Of a DNA stretch of 64,000 nt, positions 63,541-64,000 are shown in pieces. The position numbers were made by a program, and so were the translations under genes. The stretch is from NCBI GenBank assembly GCA_030674185.1, contig CM060312.1:51312307-51376306 (forward strand), written 5' to 3'. Numbering within the stretch: the first letter of the stretch is position 1; each line of letters opens with the position of its first letter. The notes beneath the pieces were generated by a model. The model did no database searches, was not told where the DNA came from, and was given only the letters and a program-made list of their open reading frames with translations. This stretch comes from Monoplex corrugatus. Taxonomy: Eukaryota > Mollusca > Gastropoda > Littorinimorpha > Ranellidae.

Positions 63541-64000
63541 TGGGTCAACCACAATTTGCAGATGGTGCCTCCACTTCTTTTTCTTCTCATTGCCATTACA
63601 CCTCTCAATATAAAAGTTGGCTGTCATCTGCAAAGCATCCCACAGGTCTATAGATACAATTTCTATTCAAGGATAGTCAGCTTCAACAGCATTTCCTCCC
63701 TCAGCCGCCACAGATTAATAATGATTAAAAGTTGTGTGGTGTCATGATCTGTCAGAGTACCCCATATATGGCCCAACAATGCCATCTTCAGTACTCGTAG
63801 GTTTCATCAGGGTTGTCCCGCCTGTAGTCTCTGGCCAAAGACCTGCCCTGAAAGCACTGAGGTGGACTGTTCACTGGGGATCCCCACCCCGGGATGCACA
63901 TATTTGTCTGTCTCGACATCTTTGACTAGATTAGATCTGTCAGGAGCAAAAAGCTCCTATCAATATAGCTCTGGGGGTAGCCAAGCAACACAAGTCATCA
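63541..64000. other. Unassigned window end
   Basis: Apart from a possible minus-strand FADDSQLLY reverse-transcriptase scrap near 63605-63640, nothing is recognised. It is probably more decayed LINE sequence. Confidence 0.4.

Overview
The window is animal nuclear DNA. It has spliced genes with GT-AG introns, two metazoan gene families, dense CA/GT microsatellites and many kinds of transposable element. The mix of elements (a non-LTR element with an esterase ORF1 and an RNase H domain, RTE and CR1/L2 fragments, an R2-like fragment, piggyBac elements and tRNA-derived SINEs) suggests a lophotrochozoan, probably a gastropod mollusc. That placement is an inference from element style, not a proven identification.

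Layout. Positions 1-1700 hold decayed SINE and LINE debris. Positions 1788-7590 (+) hold the 3' part of a TMEM26-like membrane-protein gene in four recognisable exons; its largest intron contains a 2-kb minisatellite with a unit of about 26 bp. Two apparent frameshifts interrupt its last two exons. Positions 7591-17867 are intergenic and contain microsatellites, dispersed repeats and small TTAA-flanked elements.

Positions 17868-58008 (-) hold a complete Sfmbt gene (Scm-like with four MBT domains). I reconstructed it as 17 coding exons whose splice phases all agree, giving 4986 coding nt and 1661 aa. The protein has a long low-complexity N-terminus, four MBT repeats each encoded by a short/long exon pair, a SLED domain, an AT-hook-like basic segment and a C-terminal SAM domain.

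The Sfmbt introns are full of mobile DNA. They hold a structurally intact piggyBac transposon (42644-45269) with TTAA target duplications, matching terminal inverted repeats and an intron-split 590-aa transposase. They also hold an internally deleted piggyBac relative (48032-49083), an apparently full-length two-ORF non-LTR retrotransposon (33181-39074) sitting inside a (GT)n tract, a 5'-truncated CR1/L2-type LINE (about 46000-47508), an RTE copy nested inside a TTAA MITE (27576-28844), a tRNA-derived SINE (about 32197-32480) and several copies of unnamed dispersed repeats.

Positions 58009-64000 lie upstream of Sfmbt. No host gene is recognised there. The region holds microsatellites, a tRNA-like SINE head, the C-terminal part of an R2-like LINE with a PD-(D/E)xK-type endonuclease, and decayed LINE sequence.

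The most distinctive observations are a palindromic TTAA-flanked mini-MITE family of about 75-140 bp, the intact piggyBac element, the LINE bracketed by the same microsatellite on both sides, and the repeated two-exon design of the MBT repeats. I did not find a convincing new multi-gene system.
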